Of a stretch of 64,000 nt of DNA, positions 35,137 through 43,709 are shown one piece after another. Each line of letters begins with the position of its first letter. Position 1 is the first letter of the stretch. Position numbers and translations under genes: made by a program. Location of the stretch: positions 248,001 through 312,000 of the forward strand of contig NZ_JAFEUP010000005.1 in NCBI RefSeq assembly GCF_016901015.1, in the 5' to 3' direction. Below the pieces are notes generated by a model. The model was not told the DNA's origin, did no database searches, and saw only the letters and a program-made list of their open reading frames with translations. Source of the stretch: Zestomonas insulae (GTDB lineage: Bacteria; Pseudomonadota; Gammaproteobacteria; Pseudomonadales; Pseudomonadaceae).

Positions 35137-35637
35137 ATGTTCAAAGCTGCCACCCTCGCCCTGCTGCTCGGCGCTGCCGCGCCACTGTGCGCCGTCGCCG
35201 GCGATGCCGCGTCGACCCAGCAGATCATGAAAGAGTACAAATCCTCGATCCAGAACCAGATCGCCGACATCGACTACAAGCGCAAGCAGATCGTCGAAGC
35301 GGCGATGGGTCTCGACGCCAAGGAAGGTGAAGCGTTCTGGCCGGTGTACAACAGCTACCGCACCGAGGCCGACAAGCTGAGCAAGGACGCCATCGCCTTG
35401 CTGCTCGACTACGCCAAGGCCTACAACAGCGGCTCGGTAGACGACGCCACGGCGAAGAAACTGCAGGAGCAGATGCTCGACCTGCAGGAAGACCGCCAGG
35501 AGCTCAAAGAGAAGTACGTCGAACGGGTCGCCAAGGAAGTCTCGCCGAAGCGTTCGCTGCGCTGGCTGCAGATCGAGAACCAGCTCGACGCCATCAGCCT
35601 GCTGGCCAACACCCGCGAAGTGCCGCTGGTCGAGTAA
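35137..35637 (+). CDS. Exported helical protein, uncharacterised
   Basis: A 166-residue exported protein with a signal peptide of about 20 residues (ends VAG). The mature part is highly charged and helical (IADIDYKRKQIVEAAMGL, LQEDRQELKEKYVERV) and looks coiled-coil-like. It resembles small periplasmic transcriptional-regulator-domain-like hypotheticals of Pseudomonas. AAGGAG precedes the ATG. It follows the DUF6436 gene by 92 bp. No function assigned. Confidence 0.75.
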   Translation: MFKAATLALLLGAAAPLCAVAGDAASTQQIMKEYKSSIQNQIADIDYKRKQIVEAAMGLDAKEGEAFWPVYNSYRTEADKLSKDAIALLLDYAKAYNSGSVDDATAKKLQEQMLDLQEDRQELKEKYVERVAKEVSPKRSLRWLQIENQLDAISLLANTREVPLVE

Positions 35638-35673
35638 CCCGCTGCGCCGCGCCCGCCTTGGGGCGCGGCCGCT

Positions 35674-36714
35674 TCACCCGGCGCGCACGCGCTGGCGATG
35701 CTGCTCGGGGGTCTCGCCGTGCCAGCGGCGGAACGCCCGATAGAACGGCGACAGCTCGGCGAAGCCGCAGGCCCGCGCCACCTCGCGAATCGACCCGCCG
35801 CCGCGCAGCAGCTCGGTAGCCCGATCCCGCCGCACCACCTCCCGCACCTGTCTCAGGCTGCAGCCCTGCGCCGCCAGCTGACGTTGCAGACCGGCCGCCG
35901 ACACCCCCAGTTCGCGCGCACAGCCGGCCAGGCTGCAGTCGCCGCCGCCCAGGCGCACGCCGAGCAGGTAGCGCAGGCGGTTGAGCAACTGGTTCTCCTG
36001 CAGACCGTCGAGCTGACGCTGGGCGTGCTCACTGAGCAGCGCGTGCAGCTCGGGGTTGGCGGTGCGCGACGGGCGCTGCAGCAGCGCGGCGGGAAACAGC
36101 AGGGCGTCGTGCGCCTGCTCGAACAGCGGCTGCAGGCCGAACAGCCGGCGGTGTTCGCGCAGCTGGCGCGGCTGCGCGTGGCGGAAATGCACGCCGCTGA
36201 GGCGGAACTCGTCGTCGCTGACCAGCGCCATCAGCTTGCGGATCAGCAGCGCCACGCACTCCATCTGATGGCGCAGCGAAGCAACGCCGAGGTAGTTGAG
36301 GTCGATCACCAGGCGCGCCTGCTCGCCGTCCACCTGCAGTTGGGCGACCAGGCCGCCGGAGATGATGTGCTGGAAACGCACGAAGCTCTCCACCGCCTCG
36401 CGCAGGTCGCGGCTGGCCAGCAGCAGGTAGCCGACCACGTCGAGCACGCGCGGCTTCATCACTTCGCCGAGGTGCAGGCCGATGTCGCGGTCGCCAGTGA
36501 TCTCCGGCAGGGCCTGCCAGAACAGCGGCGCATTGTCGTGTTCGAGGCGGTTGTCGGTGGTCGGCACGGCGACGCGGCGGTGCTGGTAGACGCGCCGGTA
36601 GATCTCGGTGGGGTCCAGGCCGAGATCGGCGAGCGCCTCGTAAAGCAGGCGGCGCAGGGTGGCCGAGTGGGTCAGCGGCGAGTCGCTGGCGGGCGGATCG
36701 AGCGGCAGGGACAT
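35674..36714 (-). CDS. AraC-family regulator (OruR/ArgR-like layout)
   Basis: A 346-residue protein with an Arabinose_bd-type N-terminal domain (about 20-210) and a C-terminal AraC DNA-binding domain (about 245-346, with ELGVSAAGLQRQLAAQGCSLRQ and ACGFAELSPFYRAFRRWHGETP). It is divergent from hacB across 121 bp, which makes hacB its likely target. Start 36714 is chosen because upstream in-frame codons cover the promoter region. Confidence 0.85.
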   Translation of the reverse strand: MSLPLDPPASDSPLTHSATLRRLLYEALADLGLDPTEIYRRVYQHRRVAVPTTDNRLEHDNAPLFWQALPEITGDRDIGLHLGEVMKPRVLDVVGYLLLASRDLREAVESFVRFQHIISGGLVAQLQVDGEQARLVIDLNYLGVASLRHQMECVALLIRKLMALVSDDEFRLSGVHFRHAQPRQLREHRRLFGLQPLFEQAHDALLFPAALLQRPSRTANPELHALLSEHAQRQLDGLQENQLLNRLRYLLGVRLGGGDCSLAGCARELGVSAAGLQRQLAAQGCSLRQVREVVRRDRATELLRGGGSIREVARACGFAELSPFYRAFRRWHGETPEQHRQRVRAG

Positions 36715-36835
36715 GCGGACTCCAGGGCTAATTGACCGAAGACTTGCAGCCACGAGGTGTTCAGTCAATGCCGAGCAGCGAACGACTGCGGACAATCGGG
36801 TCACTACAAGAACGAAAACACGGAGTTGTCACCCC

Positions 36836-39220
36836 ATGAAACGCAGCCTGACCGTCCTCGCCATCGCCGTCGCCGCGGTGGCCGCCGGTGCCACCTGGTA
36901 CATGCACAGCAAGCAGCCGCAACGCAGCGGCGAACTGGCCCTCGCCCACCTGCAGGCGCCGGTCAGCGTGCGCTACGACGAGCGCGGCGTACCGCACATC
37001 CAGGCGCAGAACGAGGCCGACATGTACCGCGCGCTCGGCTACGTGCACGCCCAGGACCGCCTGTTCCAGATGGAGATGCTGCGCCGCCTGGCGCGCGGCG
37101 AGCTGGCCGAAGTGCTCGGCGCCAAGCTGGTCGACACCGACCGGCTGTTCCGCACCCTGGGCATCCGCGAGCACGCCGACCGCTTCAGCCAGACCCTCGA
37201 CCCGCAGTCGCCGGCCATGCAGGCGCTGCAGGCCTACCTCGACGGCATCAACCAGTTCCAGGACAACCGCCCGGCCCCGGTCGAGTTCGACCTGCTGGGC
37301 ATCCACAAGCGCCCGTTCACCGTCGAGGACACCGTCAGCGTCGCCGGCTACATGGCCTACAGTTTCGCCGCGGCGTTCCGCACCGAGCCGGTGCTGACCT
37401 ACATCCGCGACCAGCTCGGCGCCGACTACCTGAAGGACTTCGACCTCGACTGGCACCCGGACGGGGTGATCGGCGCACCGGCGCTGGCCGCCAGCGACTG
37501 GCAGGACCTCAACAAGCTGGCCAGCCTCAGCCAGCAGGCGCTGGTCGACGCCGGCCTGCCGCAGTTCGAGGGCAGCAACGCCTGGGCGGTGGCCGGCAGC
37601 CACACCAAGAGCGGCAAGCCGCTGCTCGCCGGCGACCCGCACATCCGCTTCGCCGTGCCGGCGGTGTGGTACGAGGCGCAGCTGAGCGCGCCGGGCTTCG
37701 AGCTGTACGGCCACCACCAGGCGCTGAATCCCTACGCCTCGCTGGGCCACAACCCGCGGTTCGCCTGGAGCCTGACCATGTTCCAGAACGACGATCTGGA
37801 CCTGATCGCCGAGAAGGTCAACCCGGACAACCCCAACCAGGTGCAGATCAATGGCCAGTGGGTCGAGCTGCAGAGCCGCGAGGAGACCATCCAGGTCAAG
37901 GACGGCGAACCGGTCAAGCTGACCCTGCGCCGCTCGCCGCACGGGCCGATCATCAACGATGCGCTCGGTGCCAGCGCCGGCAAGACGCCGATCGCCATGT
38001 GGTGGGCGTTCCTCGAGACCGAGAACCCGATCCTCGACGCCTTCTATCAACTGAACCGAGCCGACACCCTGGACAAGGCCCGCGCCGCCACGGCGAAGAT
38101 CCACGCACCGGGCCTCAACGTGATCTGGGCCAACGCCAGCGGCGACATCGGCTGGTGGGCCGCGGCCAAGCTGCCGCAGCGCCCGGCCGGGGTAAACCCG
38201 AGCTTCATCCTCGACGGCAGCAGCCACGAGGCGGACAAGCCCGGCTTCCTGCCGTTCTCGGCCAACCCGCACGAGGAGAACCCGGCGCGCGGCTACATCG
38301 TCTCGGCCAACTACCAGCCGCTGTCGCCGACCGGCGTGGCGATCCCCGGCTACTACAACCTCGCCGACCGCGGTCAGCGCCTCAACGACCGGCTGGCGCA
38401 GCCGGACGTGAAGTGGGACCTGCAGAACAGCCAGGCGCTGCAGCTGGAAACCGCCACCGGCTACCCGCAGCGCCTGCTCCAGCCGCTGCTCGCCGACCTG
38501 CGCGCGGCCGCGGCGGACGACGCCGAGCGCGCGCTGGTCGAACAGCTGGCCAGCTGGGACGGTGACCACCAACTCGACTCGACGGCGGCCACGCTGTTCA
38601 ACCAGCTGACCTACGAGCTGGCCAATGCGGCGACCCGCGACGAGCTGGGCGAGCAGTTCTTCGACAACCTGCTGTACACCCGCGTGCTCGACACCCTGCT
38701 GCCGCGCCTGGCCGCCAATGCCGCCTCGCCGTGGTGGGACGACCGCAGCACGCCGGCCAAGGAAGGCCGCGCCGAGACGGTGAAGAAGGCCTGGCAGGCC
38801 AGCCTCGCGCACTTGCACAAGACCCTCGGCAACGACCCGGCGCAGTGGCAGTGGAGCAGCGCACACAGCCTGACCCACGGCCACCCGCTGGGCCAGCAGA
38901 AGCCACTCGACAAGCTGTTCAACGTCGGCCCGTTCGCCGCACCGGGTGGTCACGAGGTGCCGAACAACCTGTCGCACCGCGTCGGCCCGGCGCCCTGGCA
39001 GGTGATCTACGGACCGTCGACGCGACGCCTGATCGACCTCGCCGACGCCAGCCACAGCCTCGGCATCAACCCGGTCGGGCAGAGCGGCGTGCCGTTCGAC
39101 GCGCACTACCAGGACCAGGCCGAGGCCTACATCCAGGGCCAGTACCTGCCGCAGCACTACACCGACGAGGACGTGAAGGCCAACACCAAGGGCACCCTGC
39201 ACCTGGTGCCGGCGCACTAA
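36836..39220 (+). CDS. hacB: Penicillin-acylase family N-acyl-homoserine lactone acylase
   Basis: A 794-residue Ntn-hydrolase of the penicillin amidase family. A signal/anchor (about 5-22) is followed by the alpha part, and the autocleavage site is Gly246-Ser247 (EGSNAWAV), Ser247 becoming the beta-subunit nucleophile. Downstream HSHTKSGKPLLAGDPH-like residues (AGSHTKSGKPLLAGDPH) are conserved. Position and length match P. aeruginosa HacB (PA0305, from memory), which hydrolyses acyl-homoserine lactones and quenches quorum signals. Periplasmic. The divergent AraC gene probably regulates it. Confidence 0.87.
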   Translation: MKRSLTVLAIAVAAVAAGATWYMHSKQPQRSGELALAHLQAPVSVRYDERGVPHIQAQNEADMYRALGYVHAQDRLFQMEMLRRLARGELAEVLGAKLVDTDRLFRTLGIREHADRFSQTLDPQSPAMQALQAYLDGINQFQDNRPAPVEFDLLGIHKRPFTVEDTVSVAGYMAYSFAAAFRTEPVLTYIRDQLGADYLKDFDLDWHPDGVIGAPALAASDWQDLNKLASLSQQALVDAGLPQFEGSNAWAVAGSHTKSGKPLLAGDPHIRFAVPAVWYEAQLSAPGFELYGHHQALNPYASLGHNPRFAWSLTMFQNDDLDLIAEKVNPDNPNQVQINGQWVELQSREETIQVKDGEPVKLTLRRSPHGPIINDALGASAGKTPIAMWWAFLETENPILDAFYQLNRADTLDKARAATAKIHAPGLNVIWANASGDIGWWAAAKLPQRPAGVNPSFILDGSSHEADKPGFLPFSANPHEENPARGYIVSANYQPLSPTGVAIPGYYNLADRGQRLNDRLAQPDVKWDLQNSQALQLETATGYPQRLLQPLLADLRAAAADDAERALVEQLASWDGDHQLDSTAATLFNQLTYELANAATRDELGEQFFDNLLYTRVLDTLLPRLAANAASPWWDDRSTPAKEGRAETVKKAWQASLAHLHKTLGNDPAQWQWSSAHSLTHGHPLGQQKPLDKLFNVGPFAAPGGHEVPNNLSHRVGPAPWQVIYGPSTRRLIDLADASHSLGINPVGQSGVPFDAHYQDQAEAYIQGQYLPQHYTDEDVKANTKGTLHLVPAH

Positions 39221-39236
39221 GCGTCCACGCGTGAAA

Positions 39237-39270
39237 CGCACAAGGCCCCGCAATCGCGGGGCCTTGTGCG
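39237..39270 (+). terminator. Strong hairpin after hacB
   Basis: A 15-bp perfect stem (CGCACAAGGCCCCGC at 39237-39251 with its complement at 39256-39270) around loop AATC lies 16 nt after the hacB stop. The T-run is weak, but position and strength suit a terminator. Confidence 0.7.
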
Positions 39271-39290
39271 TTGTGGGGGAAGCGGGCCGT

Positions 39291-39356
39291 AGGATGGGTT
39301 GAGCGCAGCGACGCTACCCATCGCATCGATGGGTAGCGCTGCGCTCAACCCATCCT
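39291..39356. repeat. Palindromic dispersed repeat (AGGATGGGTTGAGCGCAGCG)
   Basis: Perfect 20-nt inverted arms at 39291-39310 and 39337-39356 enclose a second nested palindrome (GCTACCCATCG and CGATGGGTAGC). It lies between the converging hacB and spuH genes, in a 205-bp gap otherwise occupied by two terminators. The arm sequence is one I recall as widespread in Pseudomonas intergenic regions. Confidence 0.8.
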
Positions 39357-39378
39357 GCCAACGGTTCACCCCGGGCAT

Positions 39379-39404
39379 GAAAAACGGGCCCCGCGGGGCC
39401 CGTT
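39379..39404 (-). terminator. Rho-independent terminator of spu operon
   Basis: A 22-bp perfect palindrome (AACGGGCCCCG plus its complement, 39383-39404) lies 22 nt past the spuH stop and continues into a T-run when read leftward. It closes the spuABCDEFGH transcript. Confidence 0.9.
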
Positions 39405-39425
39405 GTGTGTTGCGTCGCGCGCCGC

Positions 39426-40307
39426 TTAAGCGGTTTGCGTGGTCGCCTTCCAGGTCGTCGCACCGGCCTCTTCGGCCATGGTTTCCATGGCTTGCTGGAT
39501 GGCGCGTTTGCGACGCTCTTCGGCACGCCGGCTGAAGTACCAGGCGAGGAAGGTGAACAGCGACACCACCAGCAGGATCAGGCTGGCGACGGCGTTGATC
39601 TCCGGCTTCACGCCGAGGCGCACGGCGGAGAACACTTCCATCGGCAGGGTGGTCGAGCCGGGTCCGGAGACGAAGCTGGCAAGCACCAGGTCGTCGAGCG
39701 ACAGGGCGAACGACATCATGCCGCCGGCCGCCAGCGACGGCGCGATCATCGGAATGGTGATCAGCATGAACACCTTCCACGGCTTGGCGCCGAGGTCCAT
39801 CGCCGCTTCCTCGATCGACAGGTCGAGCTCGCGCAGGCGCGCCGACACCACCACCGCGACATAGGCGGTGCAGAAGGTGGTGTGGGCGATCCAGATGGTG
39901 ACGATGCCGCGCTCTTCCGGCCAGCCGATCAGCTGGGCCATGGCGACGAACAGCAGCAGCAGCGACAGACCGGTGATCACTTCCGGCATTACCAGCGGCG
40001 CGGTGACCATCCCGCCGAACAGCGTGCGGCCCTTGAAGCGCGGGATGCGGGTCAGCACGAAGGCGGCCAGGGTGCCCAGCGCCACCGCGGCGATCGCCGT
40101 GTAGCAGGCGATCTCCAGCGAACGCATCACCGCACTGATCAGCTGGGTGTTGTCGAGCAGGCCGACGTACCACTTCACCGACCAGCCGCCCCACACCGTG
40201 ACCAGCTTGGAGGCGTTGAACGAGTAGATCACCAGGATGACCATCGGCGCGTAGATGAAGGTCAGGCCCAGCCACAGCATCAGGGTCGAGAAACTGAAGC
40301 GCTTCAT
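39426..40307 (-). CDS. spuH: Polyamine ABC transporter permease SpuH
   Basis: A 293-residue PotC/PotI-type inner-membrane permease with about six helices and the EAA loop EEAAMDLGAKPWKVF. It forms the importer for putrescine and spermidine with SpuG and SpuF. Its start overlaps the spuG stop by 4 bp (ATGA), so the two permeases are translated together. Last gene of the operon. Confidence 0.93.
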   Translation of the reverse strand: MKRFSFSTLMLWLGLTFIYAPMVILVIYSFNASKLVTVWGGWSVKWYVGLLDNTQLISAVMRSLEIACYTAIAAVALGTLAAFVLTRIPRFKGRTLFGGMVTAPLVMPEVITGLSLLLLFVAMAQLIGWPEERGIVTIWIAHTTFCTAYVAVVVSARLRELDLSIEEAAMDLGAKPWKVFMLITIPMIAPSLAAGGMMSFALSLDDLVLASFVSGPGSTTLPMEVFSAVRLGVKPEINAVASLILLVVSLFTFLAWYFSRRAEERRKRAIQQAMETMAEEAGATTWKATTQTA

Positions 40308-41212
40308 ACCTTGCCCTCCAGCTCTTTCGCTTGGTTACGGTTGAACAGAATGATCGGCACGATAAGGATCAACAGCATCACCACTGCCAGGGCGGACGCC
40401 ACCGGCCAGTCGCGGTTGTTGAAGAACTCCTGCCACATCACCTTGCCGATCATCAGCGTTTCCGGACCGCCGAGCAGCTCGGGGATCACGAACTCACCGA
40501 CCACCGGGATGAACACCAGCATGCAGCCGGCGATGATGCCGTTCTTCGACAGCGGCACGGTGATCTTCCAGAAGCTGTTGAAGGTGCTCGAACCCAGGTC
40601 GGCAGCGGCTTCCAGCAGGCTGGTGTCGTGCTTGACCAGGTTGGCGAACAGCGGCAGGACCATGAACGGCAGGTAGGAATAGACCACGCCGATGTACACC
40701 GCGAGGTTGGTGTTGAGGATCTGCAGCGGTGCGCTGATTAGCCCCATGTCCATCAGGAAGCCGTTGAGCAGGCCGTTGTTGCTGAGAATGCCCATCCAGG
40801 CATAGACGCGGATCAGGATCGCGGTCCAGGTCGGCATCATGATCAGCAGCAGCAGGGTGGTCTGCATTTCCTTGCTGGCGCGGGCGATGGCGTAGGCCAT
40901 CGGGTAGCCGATCAGCAGGCAGATGATGGTGCTGAAGAAGGCCATCTTCAGCGAGCCGAGGTAGGCCGCCAGGTACAGCTGGTCCTCGGTGAGCATCAGG
41001 TAGTTGTTGACGTTGAGGACGATCGACAGCTGGTTCTCCGCCCAGGTGTAGATCTCCGTGTACGGCGGAATGGCGACGTCGGCCTCGGTGAAACTGATCT
41101 TCAGCACGATCAGGAACGGCAGCAGGAAGAACAGGAACAGCCAGGCGAACGGCACGCCGATCACGCCGTGGCGCCCTGTGGGCAGACGCTTTTTCAGGCT
41201 GGAAATTTTCAT
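40304..41212 (-). CDS. spuG: Polyamine ABC transporter permease SpuG
   Basis: A 302-residue PotB/PotH-type permease with the EAA loop LEAAADLGSSTFNSF and about six membrane segments. The start at 41212 overlaps the spuF stop by 4 bp; the in-frame extension to 41245 overlaps spuF and adds Arg-rich residues only. It pairs with SpuH. Confidence 0.93.
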   Translation of the reverse strand: MKISSLKKRLPTGRHGVIGVPFAWLFLFFLLPFLIVLKISFTEADVAIPPYTEIYTWAENQLSIVLNVNNYLMLTEDQLYLAAYLGSLKMAFFSTIICLLIGYPMAYAIARASKEMQTTLLLLIMMPTWTAILIRVYAWMGILSNNGLLNGFLMDMGLISAPLQILNTNLAVYIGVVYSYLPFMVLPLFANLVKHDTSLLEAAADLGSSTFNSFWKITVPLSKNGIIAGCMLVFIPVVGEFVIPELLGGPETLMIGKVMWQEFFNNRDWPVASALAVVMLLILIVPIILFNRNQAKELEGKV

Positions 41213-42351
41213 GAGCGCAGCGCGACCCCGCTGTCGTCTTCCCACCAGACGAACACTTCGTCATCCCAGGTCGGCCGCGCGCCACGCCGCTCGGCGTTGG
41301 CGACGAACGACTGGACGATCGCCCCGCTCGGCAGCTTGACGTAGAACACCGAGTGGCCGCCGAGGTAGGCGATGTCGTGGACCACGCCGCGCGACCAGTT
41401 GTACTCGCAGGTCGGCTGCTCGGTGGTGACCAGCAGCTTCTCCGGACGAATCGCGTAGGTGATGCTCTTGTCCTCTGCCGAGGTGGTCACGCCGTGGCCG
41501 ACGTAGATGTTGCGCTCGAGGTCCGGGCAATCGATCAACGCGTGGCCTTCGGCGTCCTCGACGATCTGCCCGTCGAACAGGTTGACGTTGCCGATGAACT
41601 CGCAGACCTGGCGGTTGATCGGCGTCTCGTAGACGTCCACCGGGCTGCCGATCTGCTCGATCATGCCGAGGTGCATGATGGCGATGCGCTGGGCCATGGT
41701 CATGGCCTCTTCCTGGTCGTGGGTCACCATCACGCAGGTCACGCCGACCCGCTCGATGATCTCCACCAGTTCCAGCTGCATCTGCGAACGCAGTTTCTTG
41801 TCCAGCGCGCCCATCGGCTCATCGAGCAGCAGCAGCTTCGGGCTCTTGGCCAGCGAACGCGCCAGCGCCACGCGCTGCCGCTGGCCGCCGGACAGCTGAT
41901 GCGGCTTGCGCTTGGCGTACTGGCTCATGCGCACCAGCTTGAGCATCTCGGCCACGCGGGCGTCGATCTCGTCCTTGGGCATGCGGTCCTGCTTGAGGCC
42001 GAAGGCGATGTTCTGCGCCACGGTCATGTGCGGGAACAGCGCGTAGGACTGGAACATCATGTTGATCGGGCGCTCGTACGGCGGCAGGTCGGTGATGTCT
42101 TCGCCGTCGAGGAAGATGCGTCCTTCAGTCGGGCGCTCGAAGCCGGCGAGCATGCGCAGCAGGGTCGACTTGCCGGAGCCGGAGCCGCCGAGCAGGGCGA
42201 ATATCTCGCCCTTGTTGATGGTCAGCGAAACGTCGTCGACCGCCAGGGTCTCGTCGAATTGCTTGCTGACCCGGTCGATTTTCACCAGAACCTCTTTAGG
42301 TTTCTGGTCGCCCGCGAGGGCTTTCTTGTAGGCACCGGAGGCTATCGCCAT
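41209..42351 (-). CDS. spuF: Polyamine ABC transporter ATPase SpuF
   Basis: A 380-residue PotA/PotG-type ATPase. Walker A GGSGSGKST is at 55-63, then the LSGGQRQRVALARSLA signature and LLLLDEPMGALD Walker B, followed by a C-terminal TOBE domain. GGGAG lies 8 nt before the ATG. It is separated from spuE by a hairpin, but overlaps spuG, so SpuFGH are made in step. Confidence 0.95.
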   Translation of the reverse strand: MAIASGAYKKALAGDQKPKEVLVKIDRVSKQFDETLAVDDVSLTINKGEIFALLGGSGSGKSTLLRMLAGFERPTEGRIFLDGEDITDLPPYERPINMMFQSYALFPHMTVAQNIAFGLKQDRMPKDEIDARVAEMLKLVRMSQYAKRKPHQLSGGQRQRVALARSLAKSPKLLLLDEPMGALDKKLRSQMQLELVEIIERVGVTCVMVTHDQEEAMTMAQRIAIMHLGMIEQIGSPVDVYETPINRQVCEFIGNVNLFDGQIVEDAEGHALIDCPDLERNIYVGHGVTTSAEDKSITYAIRPEKLLVTTEQPTCEYNWSRGVVHDIAYLGGHSVFYVKLPSGAIVQSFVANAERRGARPTWDDEVFVWWEDDSGVALRS

Positions 42352-42372
42352 ACCACAACTCCCAACTGTGTG

Positions 42373-42392
42373 GGCCCCGGTTGGCCGGGGCC
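42373..42392 (-). other. Intercistronic hairpin between spuE and spuF
   Basis: GGCCCCGG (42373-42380) and CCGGGGCC (42385-42392) form a GC-only 8-bp stem 13 nt after the spuE stop. There is no T-run on the spuE side. Likely an mRNA-stabilising or attenuating element. Confidence 0.6.
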
Positions 42393-42405
42393 GTTCTTTC
42401 TGGAT

Positions 42406-43500
42406 TTATTTGCCCGACTTGATCTTGGTCCACGAGCGGGTCATCAGGCGCAGGATCTTCGGCGGCAGTTCGCTGGAAACGAACAGCGTGTCGACGACGG
42501 CCTGCGGCGGATACACCACCGGGTTATTGCGGATCGATTCGTCCATCAGCTCGCCCGACGCCGGGTTCGGGTTGGCGTAGCCGACGTAGTCGCTGACCTT
42601 GGCGATCGCCTCCGGCTGCAACAGGTAGTTGATGAAGGCATGCGCCTCCTTCACGTTGGCCGCGTCCTTGGGAACCGCCAGCAGGTCGAACCACAGGTTG
42701 CCGCCTTCCTTGGGAATCACGTAGGTGATCTTCACGCCCTTGCCCGCCTCTTCGGCGCGGCTGGCCGCCTGGAACACGTCGCCGGAGAAACCGGCGGCGA
42801 TGCAGATGTCGCCGTTGGCCAGGTCGGTGATGTACTTCGAGGAGTGGAAGTAGGTGACGTACGGGCGCACCGCCATCAGCTTGGCTTCCGCCTTCTTGTA
42901 GTCCTCGGGGTTCTTGCTGTTCGGGTCGAGGCCCAGGTACTGCAACACTGCCGGGATCATCTCGTCGGCGGAGTCGAGGAAAGCGACGCCGCACTGGTGG
43001 AGCTTCTTGAGGTTCTCCGGCTCGAACAGCACCGCCCAGGAGTCGATCTGGTCAGTGCCCAGCACCGCCTTGACCTTCTCGGCGTTGAAGCCGATGCCGT
43101 TGGTACCCCACAGGTACGGCACACCGTACTGGTTGCCGGGGTCGTTCGCCTCGAGCCGCTTCATCAGCCCGGGGTCGAGGTTCTTCCAGTTCGGCAGCTG
43201 GCTCTTGTCCAGCTTCTGGAACGCGCCGGCCTTGATCTGCCGGCCGAGGAAATGGTTGGACGGCACCACCACGTCATAGCCGGTGCGACCGGCGAGCAGT
43301 TTGCCTTCCAGGGTTTCGTTGCTGTCGAACACGTCGTAGACCGGCTTGATACCGGTGGCCTTCTCGAAGTCGACCAGCGTGGTTTCGCCGATGTAGTCGG
43401 ACCAGTTGTAGACATGCACCGTCGATTCAGCCTGAGCGACGGCGCTCAGACCCAGCGTGGCCAATGCACCGATCAAGGTTTTGCGGAAGGAAATTCGCAC
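42406..43500 (-). CDS. spuE: Polyamine-binding periplasmic protein SpuE (spermidine-type)
   Basis: A 364-residue PotF-type binding protein with a signal peptide (about 1-24, ends AQA) and polyamine-site residues such as VYNWSDYIGE and the DVFDSNETLEGKLLAGRTGYD region (key VFDSNETLE). In P. aeruginosa SpuE binds spermidine and SpuD putrescine; gene order gives the assignment here. GTG start, with GAGG upstream. The paralogue SpuD shares its C-terminal MTRSWTKIKSGK. Confidence 0.9.
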   Translation of the reverse strand: MRISFRKTLIGALATLGLSAVAQAESTVHVYNWSDYIGETTLVDFEKATGIKPVYDVFDSNETLEGKLLAGRTGYDVVVPSNHFLGRQIKAGAFQKLDKSQLPNWKNLDPGLMKRLEANDPGNQYGVPYLWGTNGIGFNAEKVKAVLGTDQIDSWAVLFEPENLKKLHQCGVAFLDSADEMIPAVLQYLGLDPNSKNPEDYKKAEAKLMAVRPYVTYFHSSKYITDLANGDICIAAGFSGDVFQAASRAEEAGKGVKITYVIPKEGGNLWFDLLAVPKDAANVKEAHAFINYLLQPEAIAKVSDYVGYANPNPASGELMDESIRNNPVVYPPQAVVDTLFVSSELPPKILRLMTRSWTKIKSGK

Positions 43501-43672
43501 ATGTCAGTCCTCGTTCTTGTTCATGGTTGCGGCCGTCTCCCGACGCTCCGTTAGTCCCGCGCACCCGGCGACGGCGCACACGCTCCCCCTGACGGGGCCT
43601 CCAAGGCGGAGGCGCCATCCCCTGCAACATACGGCGGGATTGGCTGGCTCATGCGACACACTCTCCTGCGGG

Positions 43673-43698
43673 CCTCCGGCGGGAGCACCCGCCGGAGG
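43673..43698 (-). other. Intercistronic hairpin between spuD and spuE
   Basis: CCTCCGGCGGG (43673-43683), loop AGCA, CCCGCCGGAGG (43688-43698): an 11-bp perfect stem 11 nt after the spuD stop. The rest of the 209-bp spuD-spuE gap (43501-43709) shows no gene. It probably protects the spuD message end or limits read-through. Confidence 0.65.
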
Positions 43699-43709
43699 GT
43701 GTCATGCGC

